The notes: generated by a model not told the origin, from the letters alone. A stretch of 64,000 nt of DNA from Fen-1298 sp050015675 (GCA_050015675.1 JBEKAY010000003.1:68028-132027), one strand, 5' to 3'; positions 54,753-64,000 are shown, numbered from the stretch's first letter. Program-made: numbers and translations.

Positions 54753-56101
54753 TGACCACCCACACGCAATATTCACAGAAGGAACTTCTTGCACTAGTTG
54801 CTGAGCGCAAGATTCAATTCATCGATCTTCAATTTACAGATGTCGGCGGAGCGGTAAAGAATGTTACCATACCGACCAAGGAATTGGAGACTACACTTGG
54901 TCATGGTATATGGTTTGATGGTTCCTGTATCGAAGGATATGCACGAACCGCCGAGAGCGATATGTATTTGGTACCCGATACATCAACCTTTGCTGTCCTT
55001 CCGTGGTTGAAAGACAATGAAATGACCGCACGATTGATTTGTAATGTCTATACTCCGGACGGGCAGCCTTTTTTGGGCGACCCGAGAGCAGTGCTGGCGC
55101 GGATGATGAATGAAGCAGAAAAGATGGGGTTTGTCTATAATACAGGGCCAGAGTTAGAATTTTTTCTCCTGAAACCGAATGCGCAAGGCGGGGTTATCCC
55201 TCCTCAACCGCACGACAGTGCAAGTTATTTTGACATGCCGACGGATATGGTTGCAACAGACCTTTGGCGGCAAGCAGCAGAAACTCTTTCAGCGTTTGGG
55301 ATTGAAGCTGAAGCAATGCACCATGAAGTTGCAAAAGGTCAGTACGAGGTTGACCTGCGTTATGCAAATTCAATAAAGACTGCCGACGATGCAGTTACAT
55401 TTCGAGTTGTAATGAAACGACTCGCCCAGCAGAAGGGTTTGTATGCTTCCTTTATGCCTAAACCGTTACGCGGACTTGCTGGCAGCGGTATGCATGTGCA
55501 TCAAGGGCTTAATTACAAAGCTAATGGCGGGAATGCACTTTCAGATCCAGGTGATTCGCATGGTCTTTCGAAAATAGCCAAACAATTTATGGCCGGTCAG
55601 CTGGTACATGCCCGCGGGATGTGTGCTGTGCTTGCACCACTTGTGAATTCCTACAAACGCCTCGTCGTTGGGTATGAAGCGCCAGTCAATATCAGCTGGG
55701 GACGTATAAACCAATCTGCATTGATTCGAATTCCACGTGCCCACACACCGGAATCAACCCGCATTGAATTGCGCTGTCCAGACCCGAGTTGCAATCCGTA
55801 TCTTGCGTTTGCCGTGATGCTTGCTGCCGGGTTAGATGGCATTCGTCGTCAATTGGAAGTTCCTGAGGCCTCCGAGGAGAATATTTATCTTTCCAATGAT
55901 TCTAAAAAGAAAACCAATTTGAATATATTACCGGGTTCGCTTGATGAAGCAATCTCAGAGTTTGAGAAAGATGTCGTAATTCGGGAAGCGTTAGGTGCAC
56001 ATATCTTCGAACGGTTCATCAGTGCTAAGCGGTTAGAGTGGGATGATTACCGATTGGAAGTGACTCCCTGGGAATTGGAAAAATATCTTCCAACGTATTA
56101 A
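54752..56101 (+). CDS. glnA: Glutamine synthetase type I
   Basis: 449 aa. It joins ammonia and glutamate using ATP, the central ammonia assimilation step. Typical sections are FDGSCIEGYA, GPELEFFLL, MPKPLRGLAGSGMHVHQ and the NPYLAFAVMLAAGLDG end. It fits the short GSI-alpha type; the adenylylation-site Tyr region of GSI-beta is not visible, so feedback by P-II/adenylylation is unlikely. The start overlaps the kinase stop by 1 base. Confidence 0.96.
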   Translation: MTTHTQYSQKELLALVAERKIQFIDLQFTDVGGAVKNVTIPTKELETTLGHGIWFDGSCIEGYARTAESDMYLVPDTSTFAVLPWLKDNEMTARLICNVYTPDGQPFLGDPRAVLARMMNEAEKMGFVYNTGPELEFFLLKPNAQGGVIPPQPHDSASYFDMPTDMVATDLWRQAAETLSAFGIEAEAMHHEVAKGQYEVDLRYANSIKTADDAVTFRVVMKRLAQQKGLYASFMPKPLRGLAGSGMHVHQGLNYKANGGNALSDPGDSHGLSKIAKQFMAGQLVHARGMCAVLAPLVNSYKRLVVGYEAPVNISWGRINQSALIRIPRAHTPESTRIELRCPDPSCNPYLAFAVMLAAGLDGIRRQLEVPEASEENIYLSNDSKKKTNLNILPGSLDEAISEFEKDVVIREALGAHIFERFISAKRLEWDDYRLEVTPWELEKYLPTY

Positions 56102-56138
56102 TACTGCCTCAAAAAATATTTACACTTCCGCATTTTAT

Positions 56139-56174
56139 CTCTCCGGCCGCCTTGAGTGATCGGAGAGGTCTTTT
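56139..56174 (+). terminator. Rho-independent terminator after glnA
   Basis: CTCTCCG (56139-56145) pairs with CGGAGAG (56161-56167), then GTCTTTT. A second, smaller hairpin GTCCGA/TCGGAC lies at 56215-56233. The rest of 56102-56349 shows no gene. Confidence 0.7.
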
Positions 56175-56349
56175 AGAACACCATAAATGCTTTAGGGAAA
56201 AAAGTTGATGCAGAGTCCGATGCTCCGTCGGACGGTGTTTAATGTCTATCTAAGAGATGGACTCTACAGTAAATCCGTAGGGGAGGGACAGGGTGTGGTC
56301 AAATGGAAACCTTGCTTGTCCACACATATTTGGGTAGATTTCTTCCGCA

Positions 56350-58212
56350 ATGCGTATCTCAGACGATAAAATTGATGAAGTCCGAAACGCCGCCGACATC
56401 GTAGAAGTGATCTCTGCATATGTTCATCTAAAAAAGCGTGGCAAGAATTTTCTTGGCTTATGTCCGTTCCATACAGAGAAGACGCCGTCGTTCACAGTCA
56501 GTGCCGAGAAGCAGATGTATCATTGCTTCGGCTGTGGCAAGGGCGGTAACATCTTTACTTTTTTGATGGAGATGGATAAGATTTCGTTTGTAGAAGCTGT
56601 GCGATCGCTTGCTGCGAAGTCCGGTATTAACATTCCGGAAGAGAGCAAGCCGATGACCGAGGAACAAACGGAATATGAAAATTACTATGCAGTGTGCCGA
56701 TTTGCGGGTATGCACTTCTTTAAAAATCTCACCGAATCCGATGAAGGCAAAGAGGCGCTTCAGTATTTCTACAAGCGTGGATTTTCGGATGAAACCATCC
56801 GCACGTTCGGACTTGGTTATGCGATGAATTCATGGGATGCATTTGTGAATAAAGCACAGGCAGAGGGATTCATGATAGAAGATATCTCCAAAGTCGGGCT
56901 TGCACGAGTGCGCGATGATGGTTCATTGTATGATTATTTCCGCGGCCGGGCGATGTTCCCTATTTTTTCAACGCAAGGGCGTGTTATCGGTTTTGGCGCG
57001 CGAAAGATGCGCGAGGACGATGCCATCGCCGGTAAGTACATCAATTCGCCCGAAACTCCTATTTACAATAAAAGCCGTGTGTTGTATGGTTTGTTCCACG
57101 CGAAAGATTCCATTCGCCAGGAAGATAATGCGCTGATGGTGGAAGGATATGCAGATTTGATTTCCCTCTATCAAGCAGGAATCCAAAATGTTGTTGCGTC
57201 CAGCGGCACCGCGCTGACAGAAGAACAACTTGTGCTTATCGGGCGTTATTCTAAAAATCTTACACTTGTGTATGATGCCGATACTGCCGGTTCCAGCGCC
57301 ACTATACGTGGGATTGATCTGGCGCTTGAGCATGATTTGAATGTCTGTATCGTGGAATTGCCGGAAGGCGACGATCCGGATTCGTTTGTGCAGAAGCATG
57401 GCGGCAATGAATTCCGGGAACGTCTCTTGAACGCAATTTCGTTTATAGATTTCCGTGCGAAACAATTTCAGCGTGCGGGGGCATTTACAACTGCAGAAGG
57501 GAAAACGCAAGCCGTGCGGTCGCTCGTGCAATCTATCGCGAAGATGAAAGATGAATTAAAGCGGAATTTTTATGTAAAGGAAGTGGCGGAGAAGTATGAT
57601 GTGTACGAGAGCGTACTTTTTCATGAATTAGAGCATGCAATATCTCAGAAAAAACATGGATCGCGATCTGACAGTTATCCAAAGTCAAATTATGCCGCGC
57701 GTCAAGCAGGCACCGAAAAGCCGGAGTTGCCGGAAGCGAAGGTAATTCCACCTGAAGAACGCGACATCTTGAAATTGATTCTCGAAGGTAATCCTGATGT
57801 AATTCGGTTTGTTCTCTCAAATATTTCTTTGTTGCAGTTGAGCGATGAACGCGCGAGGAGGCTTGCCCAACTCGTGCTGGATTTGTACGATGAACGCGGA
57901 ACGATTGATGCGCCTTCGATTGTTAGTGAAGTGCAAGAGCCGGAGCTAAAAAATCTCATCACCGATCTTGTGTTAAGTCGATACGAGTTAAGTCCGAAAT
58001 GGCAAGAAATGGAAAAAGAAATTGATGTGCCCGATCCGATGATGATTGCCAAAGATGCTGTCGTTGCCGTGCGGCGTAAAGCAATCCAGAAAGAAATGGA
58101 AGAGAACCAACATGCGCTGAAGGAAGCAAGTGTCCGTCGCGATGATGCTACACCGTATCTTCAGAGACAACAGGAATTGTTGCGTATGAAAAAAGAAATT
58201 GAATCTATATGA
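56350..58212 (+). CDS. dnaG: DNA primase
   Basis: 620 aa primase that makes the RNA primers of replication. The N-terminal CHC2 zinc finger is Cys38, His41, Cys59, Cys62 (CPFHTEKTPSF, CFGCGKGG). The TOPRIM core shows VEGYADLISLYQAGI and VYDADTAGSSA. The C-terminal helicase-binding region follows. No rpoD or rpsU is adjacent; the neighbours are a ferredoxin pair downstream and glnA upstream. Confidence 0.95.
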   Translation: MRISDDKIDEVRNAADIVEVISAYVHLKKRGKNFLGLCPFHTEKTPSFTVSAEKQMYHCFGCGKGGNIFTFLMEMDKISFVEAVRSLAAKSGINIPEESKPMTEEQTEYENYYAVCRFAGMHFFKNLTESDEGKEALQYFYKRGFSDETIRTFGLGYAMNSWDAFVNKAQAEGFMIEDISKVGLARVRDDGSLYDYFRGRAMFPIFSTQGRVIGFGARKMREDDAIAGKYINSPETPIYNKSRVLYGLFHAKDSIRQEDNALMVEGYADLISLYQAGIQNVVASSGTALTEEQLVLIGRYSKNLTLVYDADTAGSSATIRGIDLALEHDLNVCIVELPEGDDPDSFVQKHGGNEFRERLLNAISFIDFRAKQFQRAGAFTTAEGKTQAVRSLVQSIAKMKDELKRNFYVKEVAEKYDVYESVLFHELEHAISQKKHGSRSDSYPKSNYAARQAGTEKPELPEAKVIPPEERDILKLILEGNPDVIRFVLSNISLLQLSDERARRLAQLVLDLYDERGTIDAPSIVSEVQEPELKNLITDLVLSRYELSPKWQEMEKEIDVPDPMMIAKDAVVAVRRKAIQKEMEENQHALKEASVRRDDATPYLQRQQELLRMKKEIESI

Positions 58213-58416
58213 AATAATTCATGTTACGCAGGATGATGATTTCTCAGAGTTCCTTATATGGTTTTCTTGGCGTTCTTTGCGTATTCTCTGTGTGCCTAGC
58301 GATAAAAACTGACCGCGAAGATCCGCAAAGACACATTGACTCCATTTTTGCGTAATATCAGTAAATAAATAACAGAATTTCTAAAATCTCATAATCACTA
58401 AATTATCCTTTCAAAT
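58213..58416. other. Intergenic gap with CTTGGCGTTCTTTGCG-type repeat
   Basis: The 204 bases between dnaG and the ferredoxin gene contain CTTGGCGTTCTTTGCG (58267-58282) and a partly complementary ATCCGCAAAG (58321-58330). This motif family is common in environmental genomes and resembles the terminator region at 47099. No gene or clear terminator seen. Confidence 0.45.
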
Positions 58417-58671
58417 ATGCCGCGAAATACACCGTTAATGATTCATATCATACCCGGTAAGTGTGATTACTGTGGCTGTTGTGTGGGCGTATGCCCTGAA
58501 GATGCAATCGAGTTGATGGAATCGCGCATTTCTATAATAGATGAACGATGTACAAATTGCCGCAAATGTGTGTGGGCATGTCCGTGGGAAGTGATTCAAT
58601 TCCACCGAGAGGGAGTCGGGGAGCTTGCAAAAATTCAGCCGATGTTTTTGAATGAAATAAAAGGCAGCTGA
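58417..58671 (+). CDS. 2x[4Fe-4S] ferredoxin
   Basis: 84 aa electron carrier. Two clusters are CDYCGCCVGVCP and CTNCRKCVWACP; the second has the usual C-x2-C-x2-C-x3-C-P spacing. The C-terminal tail of about 25 residues is extra. The next gene, 99 bases on, is a geranylgeranyl-reductase-like flavoprotein, which would fit as the electron acceptor. Start may instead be the in-frame ATG at 58438. Confidence 0.9.
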   Translation: MPRNTPLMIHIIPGKCDYCGCCVGVCPEDAIELMESRISIIDERCTNCRKCVWACPWEVIQFHREGVGELAKIQPMFLNEIKGS

Positions 58672-58770
58672 GTCATTGAGTCTATGAGTAAATGAGTAAA
58701 AAGTAGAAGATAGAGAAGACAGTAAATACACAAAATCCGAAGTTATATATTCGAAATCCGAAACAACATA

Positions 58771-59943
58771 ATGCTCAAAGAACAATATGATGTCATAGTG
58801 ATCGGTGCAGGGCCAGCCGGTTCGACAGCAGCGCGATTTGCAGCAGCAGGCGGTGCATCGGTTCTCATGTTGGAGAAAGATCGCGATGTCGGTTACCCGG
58901 TACGGTGCGGCGAAGCAGCAAGTCATGAAGGAGTAGTACAATTTATTCAGCCCGATCCGAAATGGATTGCGGCGACTGTGAAGCGCTTCCGACTGATTGC
59001 GCCGAATGGCAGACAAGTTGTACCGAGACTTGATGGTATAGGATACGTCCTTGAGCGGCGTCTCTTTGATTATGAATTGGCAAAGTTAGCGGCAAACGAA
59101 GGTGCAGAGGTTGTTACCAAGGCGTATGTGTACGACCTGCTCAAGGATGGCGCTGGTAAAGCCATTGGAGTGAAAGCGCTCATAAAAGATAAACCGATTG
59201 AAATTAGTTCGCGCATCGTAGTAGGCGCCGATGGTGTTGAGACTCGTGTTGGCAAATGGGCTGGAATCGATACAGCGTGTTCCATTCACGATATGGAAAG
59301 CTGCGCGCAGATGACCCTTGCCGGAATAAAGGTTGAACAAGATTGTCTTGAGTTTTATTTTGGCGACGCAATTGCACCAGGCGGATATCTCTGGGTGTTT
59401 CCAAAAGGTGAAGATACAGCGAATGTTGGGATTGGAATCAATGTTGAGGAAGCAAAGAAAAAATCTGCAATTCGATACTTGCAGGAATTTATTGAACATA
59501 AATATCCGCACGCCGCTGTACTGACACATATTGCCGGCGGAGTGCCTTGCGCCAAGACTTGTAAATCATTGGTGAAGAATAACGTTATGCTGGTTGGCGA
59601 TGCAGGCCATCAAGTGAATCCAACTTCCGGCGGCGGTATTGTGAGCGGAATGATCGGAGGAATGATTGCCGGACAAGTTGCGGCTGAAGCTTTGAAGATG
59701 AACGACCTTTCGCATTTGCCTGAATACGAAAAGCGTTGGCAAAAACGTCTTGGCTGGCGGCACGAGGTATTCTATAATATTAAAGAAGCAATCTCAAGTT
59801 TCTCAGATGAAACGCTGAACAATATTGCCGAGAGTGCGCTTTCACTTCCCGAAAATAAACGGACGGTCGGCGGTATTTTTCGTACAGCATTATGGAACAA
59901 ACCATCCATGCTGATCGAGGTAGCGAAGGTTTTTGTATCGTAA
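58771..59943 (+). CDS. Geranylgeranyl reductase-family FAD enzyme
   Basis: 390 aa. The FAD-binding motif IGAGPAGSTAARFAA (Gly12, 14, 17), the CGEAASHEGV segment, and GDAGHQVNPTSGGGI are those of archaeal/bacterial geranylgeranyl reductases. They saturate isoprenoid chains of quinones, lipids or chlorophyll side chains. Coupled with the ferredoxin gene, a ferredoxin-driven isoprenoid (for example menaquinone tail) reduction is likely. Confidence 0.9.
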   Translation: MLKEQYDVIVIGAGPAGSTAARFAAAGGASVLMLEKDRDVGYPVRCGEAASHEGVVQFIQPDPKWIAATVKRFRLIAPNGRQVVPRLDGIGYVLERRLFDYELAKLAANEGAEVVTKAYVYDLLKDGAGKAIGVKALIKDKPIEISSRIVVGADGVETRVGKWAGIDTACSIHDMESCAQMTLAGIKVEQDCLEFYFGDAIAPGGYLWVFPKGEDTANVGIGINVEEAKKKSAIRYLQEFIEHKYPHAAVLTHIAGGVPCAKTCKSLVKNNVMLVGDAGHQVNPTSGGGIVSGMIGGMIAGQVAAEALKMNDLSHLPEYEKRWQKRLGWRHEVFYNIKEAISSFSDETLNNIAESALSLPENKRTVGGIFRTALWNKPSMLIEVAKVFVS

Positions 59944-60019
59944 TTGCAAGATAACTTTCTGAAAGTTTCTTGGGAATAGACGTTGAGCACTTTTGGAAAG
60001 TCTTGAGACGGCCACGTTC

Positions 60020-60556
60020 CTAACTTCGGAAGGTATTCATCGTTTCTTCGCACTCATTGCAAAAATTCTTTCCCTTTATATCAATCTCTTCCGCTGATGT
60101 CGAAGAGTGCATAACGCATTCAGGATTGTGGCAATGAATAAGTCCGAATGTATGGCCAAGTTCGTGAATCGCTTCTTTCAGCAATCGGATTTGTTCTAAT
60201 TTTGGATTTGGATCTAATCCGTAAAGTTCTTCTCTCAATCTATATGACGATAACACGGCAACGCGCCCATCTAATTGGGCTTCGCCGAACACATACGTGA
60301 GCACTGGTACGAAAAGATCAACCGCTGTAATACCGATTATCTTTCCAGAATGCGCTGGAAAGCGATCGATAAGTGCGGCAATGATGGATGTGGAGTTAAA
60401 CTGGTTGCGATAGGGATCAAATGCGAATGCCGGATCAAGGTAATTCGGCTCCTCAATAGAGACCGGAAGCTCAAATATGTTAGAGAGCGGTGCGGCAAGT
60501 GCCGTCATTTCCGCATGATCGATCGGACGAATCGGAACGATCAAGATAGAGGGCAT
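60020..60556 (-). CDS. Archaemetzincin-family zinc metalloprotease
   Basis: 178 aa. The zinc motif HELGHTFGLIHC (His131, Glu132, His135, His141) is followed by the archaemetzincin-specific HNPECVM and CNEC (Cys147, 166, 169), so a second zinc site is likely. The start is 3 bases after the stop of the sigma-54-dependent regulator gene, so it is the last gene of a kinase-regulator-protease unit. The substrate of the family is poorly known. Confidence 0.9.
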   Translation of the reverse strand: MPSILIVPIRPIDHAEMTALAAPLSNIFELPVSIEEPNYLDPAFAFDPYRNQFNSTSIIAALIDRFPAHSGKIIGITAVDLFVPVLTYVFGEAQLDGRVAVLSSYRLREELYGLDPNPKLEQIRLLKEAIHELGHTFGLIHCHNPECVMHSSTSAEEIDIKGKNFCNECEETMNTFRS

Positions 60557-60559
60557 TGC

Positions 60560-61915
60560 CTACGGTCTCTTTAGTCCGTACTTCGCAATTTTATTATAGA
60601 GCGTAACACGGTCGATATCAAGAATATCTGCCGAACGAGAAATATTCCATCCAGTCCGGTTGAGAATCATTTCCACTTGCGCCCGCTCGACAACGGCAAG
60701 CGAATCTGCCTGTAAGCCATGCGCCTTGGATGCAAGTTGGAATGGTAATTCACTGTGCTGGATTGCCGGCGGCACCGCAAGTACCATCGCACGTTCCATC
60801 ACGTTCTCCAACTCACGAACATTCCCGGGCCAGTCGTATTGCACCATAATGTCCATCGCGTTTGGGCTTATTTCTGTAACGGCTTTATGCATAATAGCTG
60901 CGTACTTATTGCGAAAGTATTCGGCGAGCAATGGAATATCCGCGCGGCGTTCGCGCAAGGGTGGTATGGACACAGTGAAGACGTTTAAACGATAATACAA
61001 ATCTTCACGGAACGAACCATCTTTCACTGCAGCTTCAAGATCGCAATTCGTGGCACAGATGACGCGAAAGTCACTGGAAATAACTTCGCTGCCTCCAACA
61101 CGCGTAAATTGTTTCGTTTCTATCACGCGCAGGAGCTGCACTTGCATTTTCTGACTGACAGTGCCAACTTCATCAAGGAATATCGTTCCACCGTCTGCTA
61201 ACTCAAATTTGCCTTTGCGGCGATATTGCGCACCGGTGAATGCGCCTTTTTCGTGGCCGAAGAGCTCGCTTTCCAATAGACTCTCCGTTACAGCGCCGCA
61301 ATTCACCGCAATAATGGGGAAGTACCGCCGGTCGCTGTTTGCATGAATTGCCCGCGCAATAAGTTCTTTACCGGTTCCGCTTTCACCGCGCAGCATCACT
61401 GTCGTATCGGTCTTTGCAACCGTCTTAGCTAACTCGATAACTTTATGAATCTGCTGACTTTCACCAACGATGTCGGTAGCTTTAGCAATATCATAAACCT
61501 GCTCACGAAGTTGGACGTTTTCCTCGACTATTATTTTATGCTTGAGAGCGTTGGATACAATGTGCGAGAGGTGATCTGGATCGATTGGTTTGGTGACATA
61601 ATCGAACGCGCCTTCTTTGAGCGCTTGCACTGCACTTTCAACTGAAGCAAACGCGGTGATCATAATGATACCTGTGTTTTTATCGATCTCCTTCAATCGT
61701 TTTTGAAGATCGAGCCCGCTCATGCCCGGCATTTTTATATCGAGCAGCGCTAAATCCCACGGACCTTCGTTCATCAATTTAAGCGCGTGATTGGCGTCTT
61801 CTGCCGATTCGACGCGGTATCCATCTTGTCGAAACCACTTTGTGAGCGATTCGCGAACGATGAGTTCATCATCGACGATGAGGATGCTTTGTTTTATAGA
61901 TTTTTTTTCAGCCAT
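60560..61915 (-). CDS. NtrC-family sigma-54-dependent regulator
   Basis: 451 aa. The receiver has Asp59 (LALLDIKMPG). The AAA+ domain has Walker A GESGTGKE (177-184) and the sigma-54-contacting GAFTGA (224-229). A C-terminal Fis-type helix-turn-helix (TGWNISRSADILDIDRVTLY) is present. It activates sigma-54 promoters on phosphorylation by the upstream kinase, whose gene ends 29 bases before. Confidence 0.95.
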   Translation of the reverse strand: MAEKKSIKQSILIVDDELIVRESLTKWFRQDGYRVESAEDANHALKLMNEGPWDLALLDIKMPGMSGLDLQKRLKEIDKNTGIIMITAFASVESAVQALKEGAFDYVTKPIDPDHLSHIVSNALKHKIIVEENVQLREQVYDIAKATDIVGESQQIHKVIELAKTVAKTDTTVMLRGESGTGKELIARAIHANSDRRYFPIIAVNCGAVTESLLESELFGHEKGAFTGAQYRRKGKFELADGGTIFLDEVGTVSQKMQVQLLRVIETKQFTRVGGSEVISSDFRVICATNCDLEAAVKDGSFREDLYYRLNVFTVSIPPLRERRADIPLLAEYFRNKYAAIMHKAVTEISPNAMDIMVQYDWPGNVRELENVMERAMVLAVPPAIQHSELPFQLASKAHGLQADSLAVVERAQVEMILNRTGWNISRSADILDIDRVTLYNKIAKYGLKRP

Positions 61916-61944
61916 AGTAATAACCTATTTATAGAATTTAAATG

Positions 61945-63558
61945 TTAACTGTACGTGAATTCCTCCAACACAGCTTGTCGTGGTAAGGTGATTGTAAATG
62001 TTGTGCCGATACCCGGTTTTGAATCCACAGAGATGGACCCGCTATGTCTTTCGATGATACCATAAACGACAGACAAACCAAGTCCGGTTCCCTTGCCATC
62101 TTTCTTCGTTGTGTAAAACGGTTCAAAGATGTGCGGCATATCTTCTTCTTTGATGCCGGTACCGGTGTCGCTTATAGCGATTTGGACTGCATTCAAATAT
62201 TCTATTTCCTTCACAGTGATACGGAATTCCCCGCCAACCGGCATCGCCTCAACGGCATTGATCTCGAGCGCCAACAGCGCCTCTTCTAATTGATGTGCAT
62301 CGCAGTAGAGAATGACCGGTTTCTCTTCCATCTCAAATTCAGATGTGATGTTATTCATTTTCAAATGATGATCGATGAGCTTAAGACTCTGTCCGATAAT
62401 AAAACGTAAATCAGAATCCTTGAACTCACCGACTTTTTCGCGCGAGAATAGGAGAAGGTTTTTCACAATGTTGCCGCACCGTGCGGTTTCATCAGCGATA
62501 AGAGTAAGCTCGCTAATCATTTCTTGTGTGCCTTCTGTTGGTGGAATTCTGCCCTCTATTTTTTTTCGAAGCAGTTTTGCATATGTAAGAATGCCTTCGA
62601 GCGGATTATTTAATTCGTGCGCGACGGTTGCAGCAAGCGTGCCGAGAGACACCATTTTCTCAATCTGCACCATGTGTTTCTGTGCTCGGCGAAGTTCTTC
62701 TGTCTTCTCGGCGACACGCTGTTCGAGTGTTTGAGTCCAAGCTGTGAGTTCTTTTCGAGCGCGTTTCAATTCTTGCGTCATCTGGTTGAATGAAATCGCC
62801 AAATATCCAATTTCGTCATTCGTTTGCACATCAATTTGATGATCAAGATTTCCTTTTACTATTTCCTGTGTGCCGACAGCAAGTTTCTTCACCGGGATAT
62901 TTACCATTCGCCAAATGAAAATTGTAACGAATCCTGTCAGTACAATGACCAGCACAAGTGAACCAAAAATCTGTGTGCGTTCAAATTGTGCGATGTTCTG
63001 ATCAACATCCTGAAGTGGAATCATGACATCTAAAATTCCTAATACAGTCTGAGCGCTGCTGTGCGCGTGACAGCTGCTGGTTGAGCAGCCCACATCGTTT
63101 CGAATTGGAGTGATGATGCCGATGACGCGGTACCCTTTTGGCGATTCGAAAACGCGGGTAAGCGTTGGATCATTCTGCGGGACAACGGGTGTTCCAGTGC
63201 TGTGGCATCCGATGCATGCCTCGGCAGTCATATCAACATTCTTACCGACCTCGGATTCCTGCGTTGAAAAGTTGACAATTCCCTTCTTGTTGATAATGCG
63301 TATTCGCTCAATGCGCGGTTCATTCCCGATGGTCTTAATAATTTCGTAAATATCTTCACGTCGATTGAGCAGCATACTGTAACGTGTCGATCGGCTGATG
63401 AGATCGCTAATATTTGTAGCAGATTGCTTGGCGGCGGCGATATATTTGCTCGATTGCCAATCTACAAGAAACATCGTGAACAATGTTGTGCCTGCCGCTA
63501 CTATGACAGCGATGCCGAGGAAAAGCCGAAAGCCAAGCAATTGAAAGAATCGTCTCAT
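61945..63558 (-). CDS. Membrane sensor kinase with c-type haem motifs
   Basis: 537 aa from ATG 63558; a TTG 6 bases up is the only earlier in-frame start. N-terminal helix (about 14-33), then a periplasmic region with CIGCH (Cys115-His119) and CSTSSCH (Cys158-His164), a second helix, HAMP, then HELNNPLEGI (phospho-acceptor His) and an HATPase domain. The Cys-x2-Cys-His motif suggests covalent haem, so the kinase may sense redox, oxygen or NO. It leads the NtrC-type regulator and archaemetzincin. Confidence 0.9.
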   Translation of the reverse strand: MRRFFQLLGFRLFLGIAVIVAAGTTLFTMFLVDWQSSKYIAAAKQSATNISDLISRSTRYSMLLNRREDIYEIIKTIGNEPRIERIRIINKKGIVNFSTQESEVGKNVDMTAEACIGCHSTGTPVVPQNDPTLTRVFESPKGYRVIGIITPIRNDVGCSTSSCHAHSSAQTVLGILDVMIPLQDVDQNIAQFERTQIFGSLVLVIVLTGFVTIFIWRMVNIPVKKLAVGTQEIVKGNLDHQIDVQTNDEIGYLAISFNQMTQELKRARKELTAWTQTLEQRVAEKTEELRRAQKHMVQIEKMVSLGTLAATVAHELNNPLEGILTYAKLLRKKIEGRIPPTEGTQEMISELTLIADETARCGNIVKNLLLFSREKVGEFKDSDLRFIIGQSLKLIDHHLKMNNITSEFEMEEKPVILYCDAHQLEEALLALEINAVEAMPVGGEFRITVKEIEYLNAVQIAISDTGTGIKEEDMPHIFEPFYTTKKDGKGTGLGLSVVYGIIERHSGSISVDSKPGIGTTFTITLPRQAVLEEFTYS

Positions 63559-64000
63559 ATTCAAATTCGAGTTGAAATAATATACACTATTATGGCAAGA
63601 TTTGTGCCAATTAATTACAATCAGGAAGGGTTGACAAACTCAACAATCTCAGTGGGAATATAGTGTAGAGTCTCAATAAATAGAAAATCTCTCCTAAAAC
63701 AGATAAATAGGACAGGTACGGAATAGTGACAAATAATTATACTCAAAAAGATTTGATAATTTGACGTTTTACGGAAGATAAAGCTCCCAAGCATATTGCA
63801 CAGTACTTTCAAATCTTCCGATCTCAATGACGATGCAAATGCTCGTCTCAGTATGCCGGACAGCCTGCTGCGAAGATATTTATCTTTATACAAAGCTGTG
63901 CAACATGGAATGAAAATGAAAACGCCTCTGCAAGAATAGATAGCAGAAGCGTAGAATGGCAGTGAAATGAGATTACGAAGGAAAGTGTGTTATTCGATTG
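63559..64000. other. Terminal stretch without a supported gene
   Basis: The last 442 bases are AT-rich. The only ORF of note (63621-63893 minus) has no recognisable features and no ribosome site, so I do not call it. Confidence 0.4.

Noticed and set aside
56968..57531. Long minus-strand ORF (187 codons) inside dnaG
   Set aside because: Antisense shadow of a well-supported gene, with no motif.
63621..63893. 90 aa minus-strand ORF near the window end
   Set aside because: No ribosome site, no domain features, atypical composition.

Overview
The window looks like a chromosome segment of a free-living Gram-negative bacterium of the Bacteroidota/Ignavibacteriota (FCB) type. The signs are outer-membrane and lipoprotein genes, a TonB C-terminal domain, a candidate promoter upstream of hrcA whose -7 box fits the Bacteroidota TAnnTTTG form, a pyrophosphate-dependent phosphofructokinase and zinc oligopeptidases with export signals. 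Base composition is moderate, with clearly more AT-rich patches (about 0-5 kb and 30.8-32.5 kb). No rRNA, tRNA or CRISPR array was found, and the species cannot be named from the sequence alone.

Layout. 0-6 kb: small accessory genes (serine hydrolase, nitroreductase, a DUF6249-sigma-membrane protein module, a TonB-C/parvulin lipoprotein, a methyltransferase). Three of the transcription units are followed by diverged copies of one intergenic repeat. 6-14.5 kb: an asparagine-synthetase-like protein, carA on the minus strand, then a tight plus-strand housekeeping run hrcA-grpE-dnaJ-comEA-pilM-like-rsmD-coaD. 14.5-16.2 kb: a type II toxin-antitoxin pair and an Mrr-type restriction enzyme. 16.2-25.5 kb: an OmpR-type two-component system, a complete TatT-DctP-DctQ-DctM (TPAT-type TRAP) importer, an MFS exporter with a DinB protein, and an LhgO-like oxidase.

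25.5-33.6 kb is the most accessory part. It holds a degenerate 21-bp tandem repeat array, an unrecognised helical protein, a gene with three Myb/SANT-like repeats bracketed by direct repeats of about 110 bp, a type IIG-like restriction-modification enzyme, and a DUF262 protein coupled to a HEPN protein with an intact RNxxxH motif. I read 27.9-32.5 kb as a defence island.

33.7-49 kb (mostly minus strand): PPi-phosphofructokinase, an epimerase, a response regulator, an SPFH protein, M2 and M3B zinc peptidases, a PLP decarboxylase, and a four-gene LiaF-like/LytS/LytR envelope-sensing operon. 49.4-56.1 kb is a nitrogen block: a P-II protein with Phe at the uridylylation position, a signal-peptide mini-ORF, a BBP2-like porin, an APC permease, a PP2C phosphatase, a Hanks-type kinase, and glutamine synthetase overlapping the kinase by one base. 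56.3-63.6 kb: dnaG, a 2x[4Fe-4S] ferredoxin followed by a geranylgeranyl-reductase-like flavoprotein, and a minus-strand operon of a haem-motif sensor kinase, an NtrC-type regulator and an archaemetzincin.
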